Part shown: piece by piece, positions 27,101-40,387 of the stretch
How the letters are laid out: every line of letters begins with the position of its first letter
Numbering within the stretch: the stretch's first letter is position 1
Assembly (NCBI GenBank): GCA_009192285.1
Contig: WBVU01000003.1
Coordinates: forward strand, 2,759,973-2,823,972
Source of the DNA: Morchella semilibera
Lineage: Eukaryota; Ascomycota; Pezizomycetes; Pezizales; Morchellaceae
Direction of reading: 5' to 3'
Length of the DNA: 64,000 nucleotides
Translations under genes and position numbers: made by a program
The notes under the pieces: model-generated
Told to the model about the DNA's origin: nothing
The model's input: the letters and a program-made list of their open reading frames with translations, nothing else
Database searches by the model: none

Positions 27101-30100
27101 GCCAATACCTAGTTGTTGACAGCGAATCCTCCATGCATTCGACACCGTGACCTTAACACCTCGAACGACACATATCCAATAGATACATGTATGAAGTATC
27201 AATCAATCAATCATATCCAATAGATTCCTGCGTTGGACTGGTGAGTGAGATTATATGATCAAGACATGCTCGGCATCGCTGGATACATGCGCATATGTAC
27301 TTACCGCCTTTCTTGCCAATTAAGGAAACATGTATGAGTGTTCTTCCTGAGAATACAAGTCCAGAGATCCTTGGTCCTTTTGCACCGTCAGCACTTCTGA
27401 AACCCAAAGGTAAAGGAAAAAGAAAAAAATACGCCGAGAGCCCTAATATATATACATCATGATATATAATGATAAGGCCGTTGTACAGCACACACGACAA
27501 CAACCAGCCTCATACTCAACAACTCGCCTTCGAATAGGCAAGTACAAAACCTCATTCTCCTTATCTACAACCACTAGCTATATCTATATATCTAGAGCCT
27601 CACGTTGTCGACATCTGAGACACGAACATATCTCAGGCCGTGCGTATCACCCCTATTCGTCCATGATACCAACCCTAACCCTTCCAGCCACGAGATTGTT
27701 CGAAGCGTGCTCCCTTTGTCCGACCGAAGCTCACCGGTTCGAAATTATGAAACGGTGGTCTGGTTATAGATTGATGTTTCAGGCTCTGTGATGTGTGATG
27801 GCTAACCAGCTCCTTTTTTATCGTGGTGCATTTGCTCTGCTGTAAATAGCGCATTATAGCTAGGGATATATATCAGCACTTTAGGGTACGCGGTGAAGAA
27901 GGGGAAAGAAAGGAAGCAGTCTACTTAATGGTAATACTATTAAGATTATCCATCATAAGCTAGAGTCATACACAATCATGAAGCCAAAGTTCATGTCTCT
28001 CCGTATAACTCACCTTCCGGCGAATGTTAATTGGATCTCCCCGGACCGCCATATAGAACTAGAATCATCAAAAGTAGAGCTACAGGAATAAGTGCCTCGA
28101 TGAAACTCGAGACAAGGCGGACCTCAATTCCAGAGTACCTGGTTAACCCTGGCTCTGAAGTATCATCACATGTATCACTCCCTCAGTCTAACCGCGTTTC
28201 CCTGGCGGATTGTTAATTAGGGTATCGTGGGTTGTAGATATTATATTAAGGCACATATTGGTGGGCAGTGTATGACATGTCACTCCTGAATTATATGTCA
28301 ATGATAATTGTAAGAACATTACACTCAGCCAGCACTGTAACACCTATAGCTACTGTGTAGTTATCTAGTAGTTCTATAGCTAGACACCTCGTGAGATCTC
28401 GGAAAATTAAATTAATTAAGGGCGCCCCCAAGATCCAAGAAACGAGATGAACCCTCTATAGCTAGCTAAACCATCCTAGTTAAAACCGAGTGATTGAGCG
28501 TGAGAATAATCTCCCCCACGCCCAGATATACTCTTTATGGCCCCGCTGAAAAAAAAAAGAGATCGAAACATCCATGACCATCACCACCCCAACACGCCAA
28601 GGGAAGTAAGCCATCAAGCCCTGTAACACAAGAGGCCTCCAGCTAGCGAGTCCCGTTCAATCACCACGCAGATTTGCTGATCACAAAGCCAAAAAACTAA
28701 TCTCACAAGCAGCAACCAGCTAATGGTATTCTACAGGCATGCCTACATATACTAATTCATGTATGTACTGATTTATATCTCGCTCCTAATATTCTTTTGT
28801 AAAGATAGTAAACATACACACTCATATGCCTCAGCTTAATTCTTCCCCCTCAAGCACGCCAAGAAAGTGTAGGCTGGTTGTTTTTTTCCCTCTTATCGCA
28901 CAACTGTGGGATGGATCTTTTGAGCTTCGTCCTCAAATAACCATCGACCCAATAGTAAAGGCCTTCTGGCTCCTAGTATGTAGAAGGAGCTCATTAGTAG
29001 TAGGTAGCACACAGTACCAAGTATATAGTTGTGATGGATGGCGGGGTCCGGTCCCAGACCATCTCATTCTTGGCCCCTAGGCCCTGGTACATGTATCTGT
29101 TATCGATATGCTAGCATAACATATGACTTACAGGTTTCAGTAATATAATCTCCAAAGTCACTATTACTACCACCTTCACTCATAATCATAATTCATACCC
29201 ACACACCCCATGCTATATGTTAGTGTAATTCCTACCATCATACCGAAAAACAAACTTATATACTAATTCCAGTACCTTTGCCTAGGTATCATCTACGCCA
29301 CCCCCCCTTCAAGAAATCTGACTGGAGCAGCTAGGTTTTGTGCTAGATCCAATCAATAAACACTAATCTCCCCGCAAAAGCACGGCATGACAGGCCCGCC
29401 TTATGCAAGCACGATCGTTCGTTTATTAATCCCCCGATAAGGTCACCCACCATATCTAACATGTGGGCACATACTTGCAATTAGAGTGCGAGCTACATCA
29501 TGAATGTAAAGACCCGTATGCACAACGACAGGCAGGGGCAAATCTTGGAGGTGTGTGCACCCATCCGGTTGATCCCGATAAAGGCAATTAATCGACGGCA
29601 CACCTGGAGTACCATCATCCGGAATACGGGTCTTGGAAAACTGGGGGGGTTCTGTTTGGTTGCTGGTACTCGGAAGGGAGGCGAGAGAGGTGTAGTTTGA
29701 TGCGTATACGTGGGTGGGTGCATACCGATACAAGCACGCAAGTATCCTACTTACTATCGTCAAATGCTGTAAAAAAAGTTTGGCGGTGGGGTGGTACATG
29801 GAACATATAGAGTTATGGGCTGGCTGGCTTAATGGCCATAATTATACCGGCGGAGGAGCTCTGGCCCCATATACCACAATACCTCCACCCCGTAGCTAGC
29901 TACAAAAGTATCGTATGTAAAGCTTTTAATAAGACATAAAAGAGCTGTCAGTCGTCTTTCGATCCGCATATGCGTCAGCGGTAAACGCGCGTGGGGATGT
30001 CGATTCACGCAAAAGCCACCACCAGAACCCCCCCCCCCCCCCACAGATGAGCTGGTAAGCTGGTGATCTTCAACGAGAAAAAGAATATCTTTGGACATCG

Positions 30101-33100
30101 AGTTTGGGCATCTACACTTTTTTTGAACCCGAATACGGGTTGCCACACCACCATCATCAGCGCTTACATACATGAGACCGAGGTGTGTATAATAAAACAA
30201 ATCCCTCGCGCGGCGAGTCCTATCCTACCCTAAAGAAACAAACATTTGTTTCAGATCGAATCATCGTCCTAAGTCAGTCAGCGTATGGAAAGTACCTACG
30301 TTTGTCTCAAACACTACCAGTGATCTTCAACGCATGAACCCACTGGAGGTTTGTCACAAGGATGCTTGATCACAGGAAAGTTGGAGGACAACTCAGAACC
30401 AAATCCTTAGAAACTAGAAATATTGGTTTCGGCTACGATTCCATAGTCATTTATGGAGTCCAGATGCACCACACACAGTACCCCACAAAGCCACTATCAT
30501 GTGAATCTTTGGATCCTTATGCACTGAGTAGTAGCTGAGCTGTTACGCATTTATGGAAAGAGCTGAGGTACGGACAATTCTAAATATGTATTTGCTTTAA
30601 TATTTAAATATATGACAGCCGGAACTCGGAATCTGGGCCTGTACTCTAAGTACAACTGAGGTCGTCATCCCACTTTTGATGTGCATGTAGGTACACGCAT
30701 GAGTTAAAACTCTTCAGCTAGAAAATAAAAAGTACCTACATGAAGCATACACGTATGTAGGTACTTACAGAGTAGAGTGAAGTAGGTAGTGTATGATATG
30801 TTGACGGCCTCCATTCCATAACCAGCACAATGCCGCGCCGGCAATATCGCCTTTACCGAAAGCCACGCATGACGGTACGGCGGTAGCGAACTGTCTGGAG
30901 AGTAGCCGTATATAGAATTAACCATTAAAATTTGCATCCTGCAGCCCGAATAGAAAAGAAAATCTTTTCCGGATCGGATCGATTTAAACTTGAACGCATT
31001 TGTGCCTGGCAAGCGTCGGGTTAGAGTAGTTATTTGGCCTTATGTAGGTACGGACTCTGCAACCCCCCGCTACTCCTGTTCAGCGATAGGGCTTGTAATT
31101 AATAGGCAGAGAGAGTAGAGCATGTTCATCATTCATGGCGTGGTAATTTAAAAAGTCGGTACTTTAGAGTGCTCTACTGAGTCTGCTCTGCCTCCTGCAC
31201 TTTGCCGTCTCAGTTATGTGGCTTTAAGGTTCTGGGGCCCGGCCGATCGGGCAAACAGAGAAGACGCGCTGTAACGCTCATACATGGTGTAGTTTCCAAT
31301 GGCGAAGTTCGGTGCAGTGTATGTGTAAGTTAGCATCATGGGAAGTCGGGGGTAGTAGCAAACCTTTTCCATAAGGTTTCTAGAGCTACCTTAGAGGACC
31401 TACGCGTTTCAAGTGTAATGTGGAGCAGGGTGGACGGGAGTGGTGACCCAGAGCTGACTGGTGGCCGGAGTCAATGATAATTTCGTCGACTGATAGGCCT
31501 GTCGGCGGAGTGTCCAGGCATATACAATCTAGACCTTGGCTCGCTGTATGTAGCTTGCTGTATGTAGCTATCCAGCCTATCCTGCTAATAACCCGCTGGG
31601 CGGGCAGTTCCTGGCCTGGCCTGGCCGGTTGCCATGGAGATGGTCCATAAGTTCCCAGGATCAAGGACAGCACACGCGACCAAAAAGAGTTCCCCAGAAA
31701 AATACCCACTTTCGGCCTGGCTTCAGAAACCATTTTTCTCCAGCTCCAGAACTGTGTGTGAGCAGTCCTCCCTCCTATACACACGACAAGTTGTCAAGTT
31801 TGAAAAATCTACAACTTGCATAACTGTGTACTGTATGTTGGTAAAATAAAATTTCCTTTTCGCTCCCAGGTAGCAATCAGGAATCAGGAGTGAGATCGCA
31901 AAAAATTTTCTCTTCGCTTTTTCCCAACAGTGCATTTCCGGCGTACTCCGTGGAGAAAGGGCTAGGTAGAAGTAAAGAAAAGAAACGTATGGGGTGCTTG
32001 CCGGTCGATGGATGGTAGAGTGGGCGCTCTAAAGAAAATAGAGTAGAGTTTGATGGATTTGAAATTTCCTTGTAGATTGGTTTCTCTTGCCTGACCACTG
32101 ACCAACGGGGTTCAAATCGCTCACATATCGCTGGCCGGAGAAGCGCAGTGCAGGAACGGCTGCATCTCTGATCTTCAATTCTGTTTCGCGCGCTCGGTTT
32201 CGTGTTTGTTTGCGCCCTTACAAATTCTATGCATGTCTGCTTGCCATCCCACTCTATTTTTACAGTTGCTCTAACGTAGAGCACTGCTGCTGCTTGCCTC
32301 TGCGCCTTTTCCGGGGTATGCAGTGGAGAGGACTGGTACATTGTGGAGGTGGTCCATGGGCAGAGAATGGACGAGGCGGCTGTAGTAGGCTGTGGTTGGG
32401 AAACTTGGCTGTTCGATGACTTCGGGGGTTTACGTTTCTACAACGACTTCTTATCTGTGCCTTAGTAAGTGCTACCCAAGTTTCCGAATTAACTACAGTA
32501 CCGGTACTGTAGGGATCCCTTCCCTATCGTGTAAAAGCTAGGTTTCGTTTCGAGAACGCCGGGGGTCGGGCTGAACCGGTCTCTTTAATTGCCGATACAG
32601 AATTTTTCCGCTCCAGTCGTTCGAACCTTGCTTGTCGCGTGTTTTTTTTTTCTCTCTGTACCGTACATTTCCCTTTCACGACGAGATAGAGATATTGCAA
32701 TAGGAGAGGTATTGAATCATAATTGATCTGTGCGCTAAGAAACTTCAGATGTCAGTGACTGGGGGGTGATAGTTAGCGGAAAAATTAAGTAGAGAGTAAA
32801 TGCGAAGTCACCGAGTCTTGCGCTCTATCAAATCTTATGTCCGAAGTTGTAGAACCTCAGAAGATGGGACGGGTATCAGCACAAGAAAAAAAACGACAAT
32901 ATTGGTATTGGATATTCAGAACAGAAACCAAGGCTTGTGTAGGTACTTATGTAGATTCCTTATTATCAATATCGGTATCTCGATATCTCGATAATCGATA
33001 ATCGAGCTTTTGTTTACTTTTCTTTCCACGATAAAGGGAAAACCTGTATCATGATCCGGAATAAGATTTTCTAGATCTTCGTCTGATCCACCTTCCCTCA

Positions 33101-34796
33101 CTTACCTGATTCTCGCTCGCCAGTTACCGAATGACGAAAATGGCACGTACAGCTTGCTTGCTTGCTTGCGAAAATCTTCAACGCTTTTTCTTTTCTTCTT
33201 TTTCTCTGCCCGCTCCAAATAACCGTGAGACCCGCCCCGAGCCCTACTGGGCGAAACAACCCTGTGCCATAGAGCACCGTGATGTAGTACCGTACGAGGG
33301 GTCGGTTGTTCAACCGGGGATAGGGTTCGAGGAGGTTGAGAAGAAATCCGCATATATCATACCCATGTTAATTGGAAGTAGATAAGGAACACGAAAAAAA
33401 AAGTGTAAAATAAAAACGTGAGCGCGCGACGGCGACCCCCACCATCCTAGGGGTACGATTCGATCTTGGTTGCATGAGTGTGTCGGGGGTACGTACTAGG
33501 CAAGGATTTACTAGTGAATGGCGCTGGAGCAAATCGTCGGGACGGCCGCGCGCGACGGGGAAGCTGGAATGGGCGGACAGGGAGCGAGCGAAGCTTAAAC
33601 GGTAACCACAACCACGCATTGATTGGGATGCACACCACACCACCACCACCACAAAAAAGTATCATCTACACATACTCAAACCTAATGAGTTTAATGTCAT
33701 GGGAGTACCAGTATGTACCTACACTATGTGTGTATGTAGGTGCCAGGTTTTTCTTTTTCTTTATGGGTCAGCCACAAGTCAAATTAAGGCCTTTGTTCTT
33801 TATCTCTGTCTATAACGAGCTTGGAGTATAAAAGCCACAGCCGTGATCGAAATTGGGCAAGGGTCATTTAAAGACTTGGCGAATATCGGTTCTTTTGTGC
33901 TTTATAGGCGAAATAGTTGTTTCAGAGATAAGACCTGGAGATGTTTTGGTTCATACGGCACTGATGTTGGCACTGACGTTGCAAGCATTCACAAAGCTGC
34001 ACCGAGACGGCGCCTGTCGAGTGAGAAAGGGAGCAGGTACTCTACTGTAGGCGGGTCCCAGATTGTAGAGTGATACAGAGCAATCCTCTGGATCCCCACG
34101 CCAAGGGGTGAAACGAGAGAGGGAACAGTACGACAATAGTATATAGAAGTAAGGTCGAAATTGAAGGCACATCGAGAGCTAGCCTCATCCTCATAGGTAA
34201 CTTGATGTTATTATCCAGCTATCAAACAAGGATATCGCTGTGTGTGCAGTGGAGAAAAGCATGTTGTTGGCGACTGTCGACAAGAGATTTGAAAGGGAAT
34301 TGTAAGCTCTGAGTGATGGATGGATGTCATGAATATGTAGGCACATCTTGTTGATCGAATTAACCCACCATCTTTACACATACACGCAGACACCGGCCTG
34401 ACCGATCCCGAGCCAGTCGAGCACCCTGTCTGCCTGCAAAGGCACCCCACAGAAACTGGCATCAAACAATCTGTGGAGGTACACCCTGTAACCCACAGGC
34501 AAACAATCAGCAGGGAAACCATGAAAGCATGACAAGGCGGGGTGCCAGATATAATTATGGACTGGATATCAATTAGGAGTGTAAGCGTTATAAGTCCCAG
34601 GAGTAATTCAAATCTCGATACTTGGGGGCGGTATAGTAATGTATCCTTATTGCCAGGAGAGAGAGATGGTTGGGGTGTTACCAGGGGAATTGAGAGTTAC
34701 TGGATATAGTAGTCCGCAAGCTAGTAGGAAGGCATATAACCTCTAGCCACATGTATACCACACACTAACTTAGCCCGCTCCACTCCAATTTGTACC
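24111..34796. other. Gene-poor region of about 11 kb
   Basis: I find no open frame here with a recognisable domain, no spliced chain of frames and no transposase or reverse-transcriptase motif. The DNA is rich in TACATGTA, GTAGGTAC and GTATGTAG words. A perfect 12-bp inverted repeat lies at 30730-30766 and a similar imperfect one at about 33713-33745. A C-run of about 15 bases lies near 30030. One copy of a dispersed CATGTATGAAGTAT word lies at 27186-27199. The isolated frames at 25071-25316, 29829-30200, 31386-31784, 33131-33385 and 33478-33831 look random. It may hold non-coding RNAs or decayed repeats that I cannot identify. Confidence 0.45.
30730..30766. repeat. Perfect 12-bp inverted repeat (AAGTACCTACAT / ATGTAGGTACTT)
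   Basis: The arms are 30730-30741 and 30755-30766, separated by 13 bases. The arm word belongs to the GTACCTAC/GTAGGTAC family that is scattered over all the intergenic DNA in the window. Confidence 0.85.
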
Positions 34797-34797
34797 T

Positions 34798-34835
34798 TTA
34801 TCTCTACACTCCATCTGGAGTCTTTAGGCCTATCT
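34798..34835 (-). promoter_or_regulatory. Pair of candidate GATA-factor sites upstream of the ammonium transporter
   Basis: TTATCT at 34798-34803 reads AGATAA on the minus strand, and CTATCT at 34830-34835 reads AGATAG. Both fit HGATAR, the site of AreA/NIT2-type nitrogen regulators. They lie about 32 bases apart and about 540 bases before the transporter start codon. Fungal ammonium transporter genes are commonly under GATA-factor nitrogen control. Such six-base words also occur by chance, so this is a suggestion only. Confidence 0.3.
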
Positions 34836-35368
34836 ACAACCCTAACATTGATATGCCCCGTGAAATGATTTAGCGTGTCTACTCAATGCATGTCTGCCCA
34901 TTCATGCATGATTCCCATTCAAGGAAATGCAAATCTCCATCTACATACGATGTCATGTCTAGCAAGGAACTTTCTGACTGTGACCTAGCCTCCCCTGCTA
35001 AACCCTCCCCCCTACCTGTTCATCCGCCCCCCCCCCTCCTCAATTGTTCCCTCTTCTCCCCGATCCTACTTCCGGCTCTCGCCTCATATGCTTCGAGAAA
35101 CGGCCTTTTAACATCCCCTTCCTCCCCACCCTTTCAGTTCAGGTTTCCATTGTCACTTCCAACAACAACGCGGGTTCCAGTCTACCCATTGATCAATCGA
35201 TCTCACCACAAATCAGAAACGAAGTCGTTAAATCGTACAAGAATTTCTGATCTTGGTGGTCTTTTTATAACAATACCTAAAGGCAACGGTATCCTCTTGG
35301 AATAGGGTTGCTGTTTACTCCGATTTCTTCCAACTGCTGAAGCAACAACCCCAATAAACTCAGCCAAA

Positions 35369-37146
35369 ATGTCGTACTCGTGGGTCGGTGCCCCGACCGT
35401 TTTCAACGGAACAAATGCTGAGACTGGTGGTGATTCTGGTTTGTCTCTCTTGCAGCCACCACTGTCAACCGGTTTTAAAAATCGTTTTACTGACCAAACC
35501 TTATTTTCAAACAGCTGTGGAAAACTTGAACCAATGGTACCAATCCGGTGACCAAGGTTACATCCTGATTTGTTCCGCAATGGTAATGATCATGATTCCT
35601 GGTCTGGGATTCCTCTACTCTGGACTGGCTCGTAGAAAGTCTGCTTTGTCTTTGATCTGGGCTTGTGTTGGATCAACACTTGTGATTACCTTCCAGTGGT
35701 ACTTTTGGGGGTACTCTCTCGCTTTTTCGAAAACTGCCACCAATGGATTTATCGGAAACCTGAAGCATTTTGCGTTGTTGGATATGTTGGCCGTACCGAG
35801 TCCTGGGTCACCGCTGGTTCCGGAGCTCTTGTACTCGTTCTATCAAGTAGAGCCCATTTTTCTATGAAGAAGCCAAGGGCTTTTGCTAATTAGATTTTAG
35901 ATGCAATTCGCCGGTGTTACTGTCGCTATTGTTATGGGTGCTATTGCTGAGCGTGGGAGAGTACTGCCTGCGATGGTTTTCTCGTTCTTGTGGGCAACGA
36001 TTGTCTACTGTCCTATTGCATGCTGGGTGTGGAACGTCAACGGGTGGGCATTTAACTATGGCGTTTTGGATTACGCAGGTAATCTTACATAACAGAAACA
36101 CCACAAACCAGGGAAACCGTGTAAAACTAACCAGATGTTCGTGCACGCATAGGTGGTGGACCTGTCGAGATTGCTTCTGGTGTCAGTGCTCTCGCTTATT
36201 CTCTTGTACTTGGGAAGCGCCAAGAGAAGATGCTTCTCAACTTCAGGCCTCACAACGTCTCGCTTATCACTCTTGGTACAATTCTCCTGTGGTTTGGATG
36301 GCTCGGATTCAATGGTGGTTCTGCCTTCGGTGCAAATCTCCGTGCTGTCATGGCTTGCTGGAACTCTAACCTTACCGCTGCTTTCTCTGGAATTGCCTGG
36401 ACCTTGCTCGACTTTAGACTTGCAAAGAAGTGGTCAATGGTCGGTCTTTGCTCAGGTGTTATTTCGGGACTTGTTGCTGCCACTCCTGCATCTGGATTTC
36501 TCTCACCCCACGCGAGCATCCTACTAGGAGTTGTAACTGGTGTCGTCTGCAATTATGCTACAAAGAGTATGCCCCTAATTTCACCATTGAATTATAAATT
36601 TATACTGATATCCGTACAGTTAAGTACTTTGTTCGCATCGACGATGCTATGGATGTCTTTGCCGAGCACGGCATTGCTGGAATGATTGGTCTTATCTTTA
36701 ACGGTCTTCTCGGCGCCGATTATATCATTGGCCTCGACGGTGTTAACAACGGTATTCAAGGTGGATTCCCCAACAAGAACTGGAAGCAACTCTACATCCA
36801 GATCGCCTATATTCTCGCCGTCACCTTGTACTCTTTCGTGGTCACCCTCGTTCTCTGTCTCGCCATCAACGCCATCCCTGGACTTCAGCTCCGTGCCACA
36901 GAACAGGCAGAGCTCTTGGGTATGGACGATGATCAATTGGGAGAGTTCGCATACGACTACGTTGAAGTCCGCCGTGATTACCTTGCATGGACTCCTGCTA
37001 AGGAACACTTCCATGGAGGAGCACCTGTGGCGGCCGGCGATAGGCACGGGATTGCCGCTCATAGTGAAATGATTGAAGGTCGTCAACCAGCTGAACTAGC
37101 AATCAGCCCTGCACCGAGCACAGAATCAAAGTCGAAAGAGCACTAG
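35369..37146 (+). CDS. amt: Ammonium transporter of the Amt/Mep family (Mep1/MeaA type), five exons, 506 aa
   Basis: Exons: 35369-35438, 35515-35846, 35901-36078, 36153-36566, 36620-37146. All junctions keep phase and the length fits the family. The start has the context CAAAATGTC and gives the short polar N-terminus usual in fungal members. Family signatures are clear: GLGFLYSGLARRKSAL in the first membrane segments, APSPGSPLVP-type loop (here VPSPGSPLVPEL), AIAERGR, DYAGGGPVEIASG, GWLGFNGGSAFG, SPHASILLG and GLDGVNNGIQGG. The first pore His of bacterial Amt is Glu here (residue about 199, in GGGPVEIASG), while the second His is kept (about 313, in SPHAS). In yeast this Glu marks the high-capacity Mep1/Mep3 type, not the Mep2 sensor type. 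The protein sits in the plasma membrane and imports ammonium. The C-terminal tail is cytosolic and acidic. Two GATA words lie upstream. Confidence 0.95.
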
Positions 37147-40100
37147 TTCTTTCCTTTTCTAAGACTCGTTTTTTTGTTTTTTGTTTTAAGAATTTTGTTT
37201 GGGACTTTTGGATAGCCGGTTTTTCTATTTCTTTTCTACTTTTTTCTTCGTGTCTCGCGATTACCATTACTCGTTATTTGTTGGGAAAATTCTGCGCTGG
37301 GTATATTTGGGTTTTTCTTGGTCGGTCGGTTGTTTGGCATCGTTTCGTTTGGGGACTTTTTATCGGTTATTACTCGGGGAGGGTGGGAGAAGTTGGTGTT
37401 CATAGTCGCATAACTTATTTGTATGTATGGTACGTACCATTATAAACGGACGAAATTTAATTGAGATGCAAAGTTATTCCCTTTTCTTGGATTATATTAA
37501 ATTGTACTTATTTGGCTAATTATCTATAGAAGTCACAAACCATCTCGGCCTCTCGCTTGGTAAATAATTTGCCTCTCCTCTTGGCGGGCTTATGTTTTTT
37601 TACAGCTATGACAATTGCTTGTGACAACCGATTACCGTAGTTTTCGCAATGACTTTCTCCCGGCTTATCAACCCTTATCAGGCACGAAAAGCCCTTGGCC
37701 TTGAAATCTATTGACAGAATTCTAGCGCCCATCGGAATTTCTAGCGAGGACCCGCTTGCGATCTCCCACCCGAAAACGACTCCCCAGCTTGCGTTGGTTG
37801 CTTGCTACTTGCTACTTGCTTAAAGTACTTGCAAGGATGACATGAAACTAGACGGTTCCTAGTTTCCTCCTACTCTAGTAACTAGCGACAAGGAGACAAT
37901 ATCCTATACTTTGCCACTTTTCAGCACTCGGGGGAATACGGAGCCGGAGTTTTGTGTGGGGAGCTGAATCCCAGGGCCTCGTTCTTGATGGTTGCTACGC
38001 CTTCAGCATCTTTGCAGAATGGAGTAGCTTTGGACGAATTGGGGTTTTCATTACGTTTATTTGGATGTGTTGGGAATTCTTATCTGCTGCCGGGGTTTTG
38101 ATTTGGCTTGGCTTATTTTTTGGCTGGGCACTGACGAACTTTGGGGGCCGGGCCCGGGGGGGGGGGGGGTGGAGGAAGGAAGATGGGGAGAAGTGACGTT
38201 GGGGTCTGGTGCAGACACAATACAAATATTGCCTATCTTTAGTTTGTGGAGGCCGACGTCCCTGGACGGAGATGCTATACTATCTTACTTATCTGACCAG
38301 TACTATTTATGTGCCTGTTCTAGAGTACCGACCGGTACCTATATTATTCCGGGACGGCACTTGTAGGATATGTCGAAGATCTAGATATATCCTTTTTGGG
38401 TTGACATCATTTCTTGTCACTCGTGGCGATCACGGATTGGGGAATTTTGAAGGTTGCTTGTTTGGTTGCTGGAATTGAGCAGGGAGTGCCAGTTGATACA
38501 TGTAACGATACTATCTAGCTTTTGAGATTCACTGCATATATTCATTGACAATTTATATATATCCAGGCCTAGGTTGTTCTTTGGGTAAATACATGTATGT
38601 AGAAAAGATACCGTGCATATTACCAGGAGGGTTGTAGCCGTCGCTAGTAGAAACCGTTTTGGATTCCCAGCTCCCAAGGGGGAATGCAAGCCACGATACT
38701 TGGCAGTCGCGTGTTCGTGTAGCCGCGTACAGACTAGCATCGCGGGTTATCACTCGCCATCATGGGCGGTCACTCGATGCCTTTTTTTTTACGTTCGGAA
38801 AGAGTGTTTATTGTTGTTAATTCATTGATTGTGTTTTCGGCAAGAAGGTTGACGCTGTTGTTTTGTGGAGCGGGGAATATGCAAAAAGTAGTTTTATCAC
38901 CGGTAGTAAATTCTTTTACCATCGGTGGGCGGTATAAGCTCCGAACCTCAGTCCCTGTGCTATTCTATATATACTACATTAGTACATGCTCAATCGTTTT
39001 TTACTGGTTGTATAAGTACTGAATTTTAGACTTTATTCTGTGCTATCTCCCCCTTGTCTTCCTATCTATTTAGCTAATAACACTAACTTGCGCCCGCAGT
39101 TTGCGTTTTCTGTATTCCTTACTCGTGTTCTCGCCCCCGAGCTTTTAAAGGGGTTAGTTATCATAGCTACTGTAGTACAGGTACATAGTTTAGTAATTGA
39201 ATACCAAGATGAACCCCTTTAGTATCAGGTGGATTACTACTTTCCTTTTAGGTGGTGCATGTGGCGTATTTATATGGTATCTGCTGAGATTAATAAACGG
39301 TGCATGCGGGGCGTTTAAGAGTTCTGTTTAATCTCCCCCTAGGCCTCCAGCCCATACTGGGAACAATATAGCATGAGGGGTGCGTTGAGCCGAGCCCCAT
39401 ATTTTTTCCCCTCCGATCCCATAATACCCTGCCTCCGGCCGGAGAGAAGGTCTTGCTATGGCCTATGGGCTGTATGCATGTATGAAGTATCAACTAATTA
39501 ATCAATCCCCTTCCACAACGGATTGAGGTCTTGGAGTTTGCTTTTAGGTATATATGGGGGATGTGAGGATGGAGAGACATTATCGTTTGCCTAGTTACCA
39601 TGTAAGGGCCGTTTGGGGCTTTAATCTATATATATACCCAGATAAATCCCGTATATCGGAACATAGCGACTAGTAGTGATATATATTTTTGTGGAAACCT
39701 ATCAACAAGATCACCCAAGTACGGTGCACAGCTGAATTTATGGGGTATTTGGCCAACTGACCGTAGCTTTGTTAGAGTCTAGCCCTATTCGTAAGAGATA
39801 GCCGAGCTCTTCGGGTCTCAATAGCAACTATTAGCTTTTTATGTAAAAGCAGTCATTTCCGCAACACACAACATCACTCGGAAAGTCACGCAAATATTTG
39901 TTGGTTAATACAAGTACTTAACTCGTACATGTACTTTATGCAGTCACGCAGATATATTTGGGGAGATATTTCTGTTAATTATTTTCTTTTAGGTGTACAG
40001 GTTGTAGTTGATTAATCAGCGAACCCCCCTAACTCCAATTGTATCACTTACATTCGTAGGCTCGTACGTACCCAGCAAGCCGCTCGTCGGGGATGGGTAC

Positions 40101-40387
40101 GAGACTAATTTTCCCGGTATACGTACATATACTTGTTGTTTCCCCGTTACAGCTTTCGTCCGCGTCGAACAATTTCTCAACCATCCCCGGGAGGTGGTGA
40201 CTCGAACCCATAATGGCAGACTGTGTTTAGCTTGTTAGGCTGGTTGGGTGTGTGGCTATCACGCGGCCCGAGCTTTACTTATATATGCAAGTACCCCTTA
40301 ATGTCATTGAAGCTGCCTACTACATACATGTAGTTCTCTGCTGCTCGGGGGAGCCCTCGAACTTCTCGAGGCTCGGATGATCATAAG
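37147..40387. other. Intergenic region between the ammonium transporter and the MITE
   Basis: T-rich sequence directly follows the transporter stop codon, as expected of a 3' untranslated region. Beyond it I see no supported gene. A minus-strand frame of 70 codons at 37520-37732 has no known domain. A G-run of about 14 bases lies near 38155-38168. A second copy of the CATGTATGAAGTAT word lies at 39477-39490, followed by AATTAATCAATC. Confidence 0.45.

Noticed and set aside
37520-37732. Minus-strand frame of 70 codons with a Lys-rich centre
   Set aside because: Its composition is plausible for coding, but it stands alone with no domain, no splice partners and no supporting context.
40186-40260. 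Box-B-like GGTTCGAGTCA on the minus strand
   Set aside because: The T-stem does not pair, no good box A or acceptor stem is found, and there is no T-run downstream.
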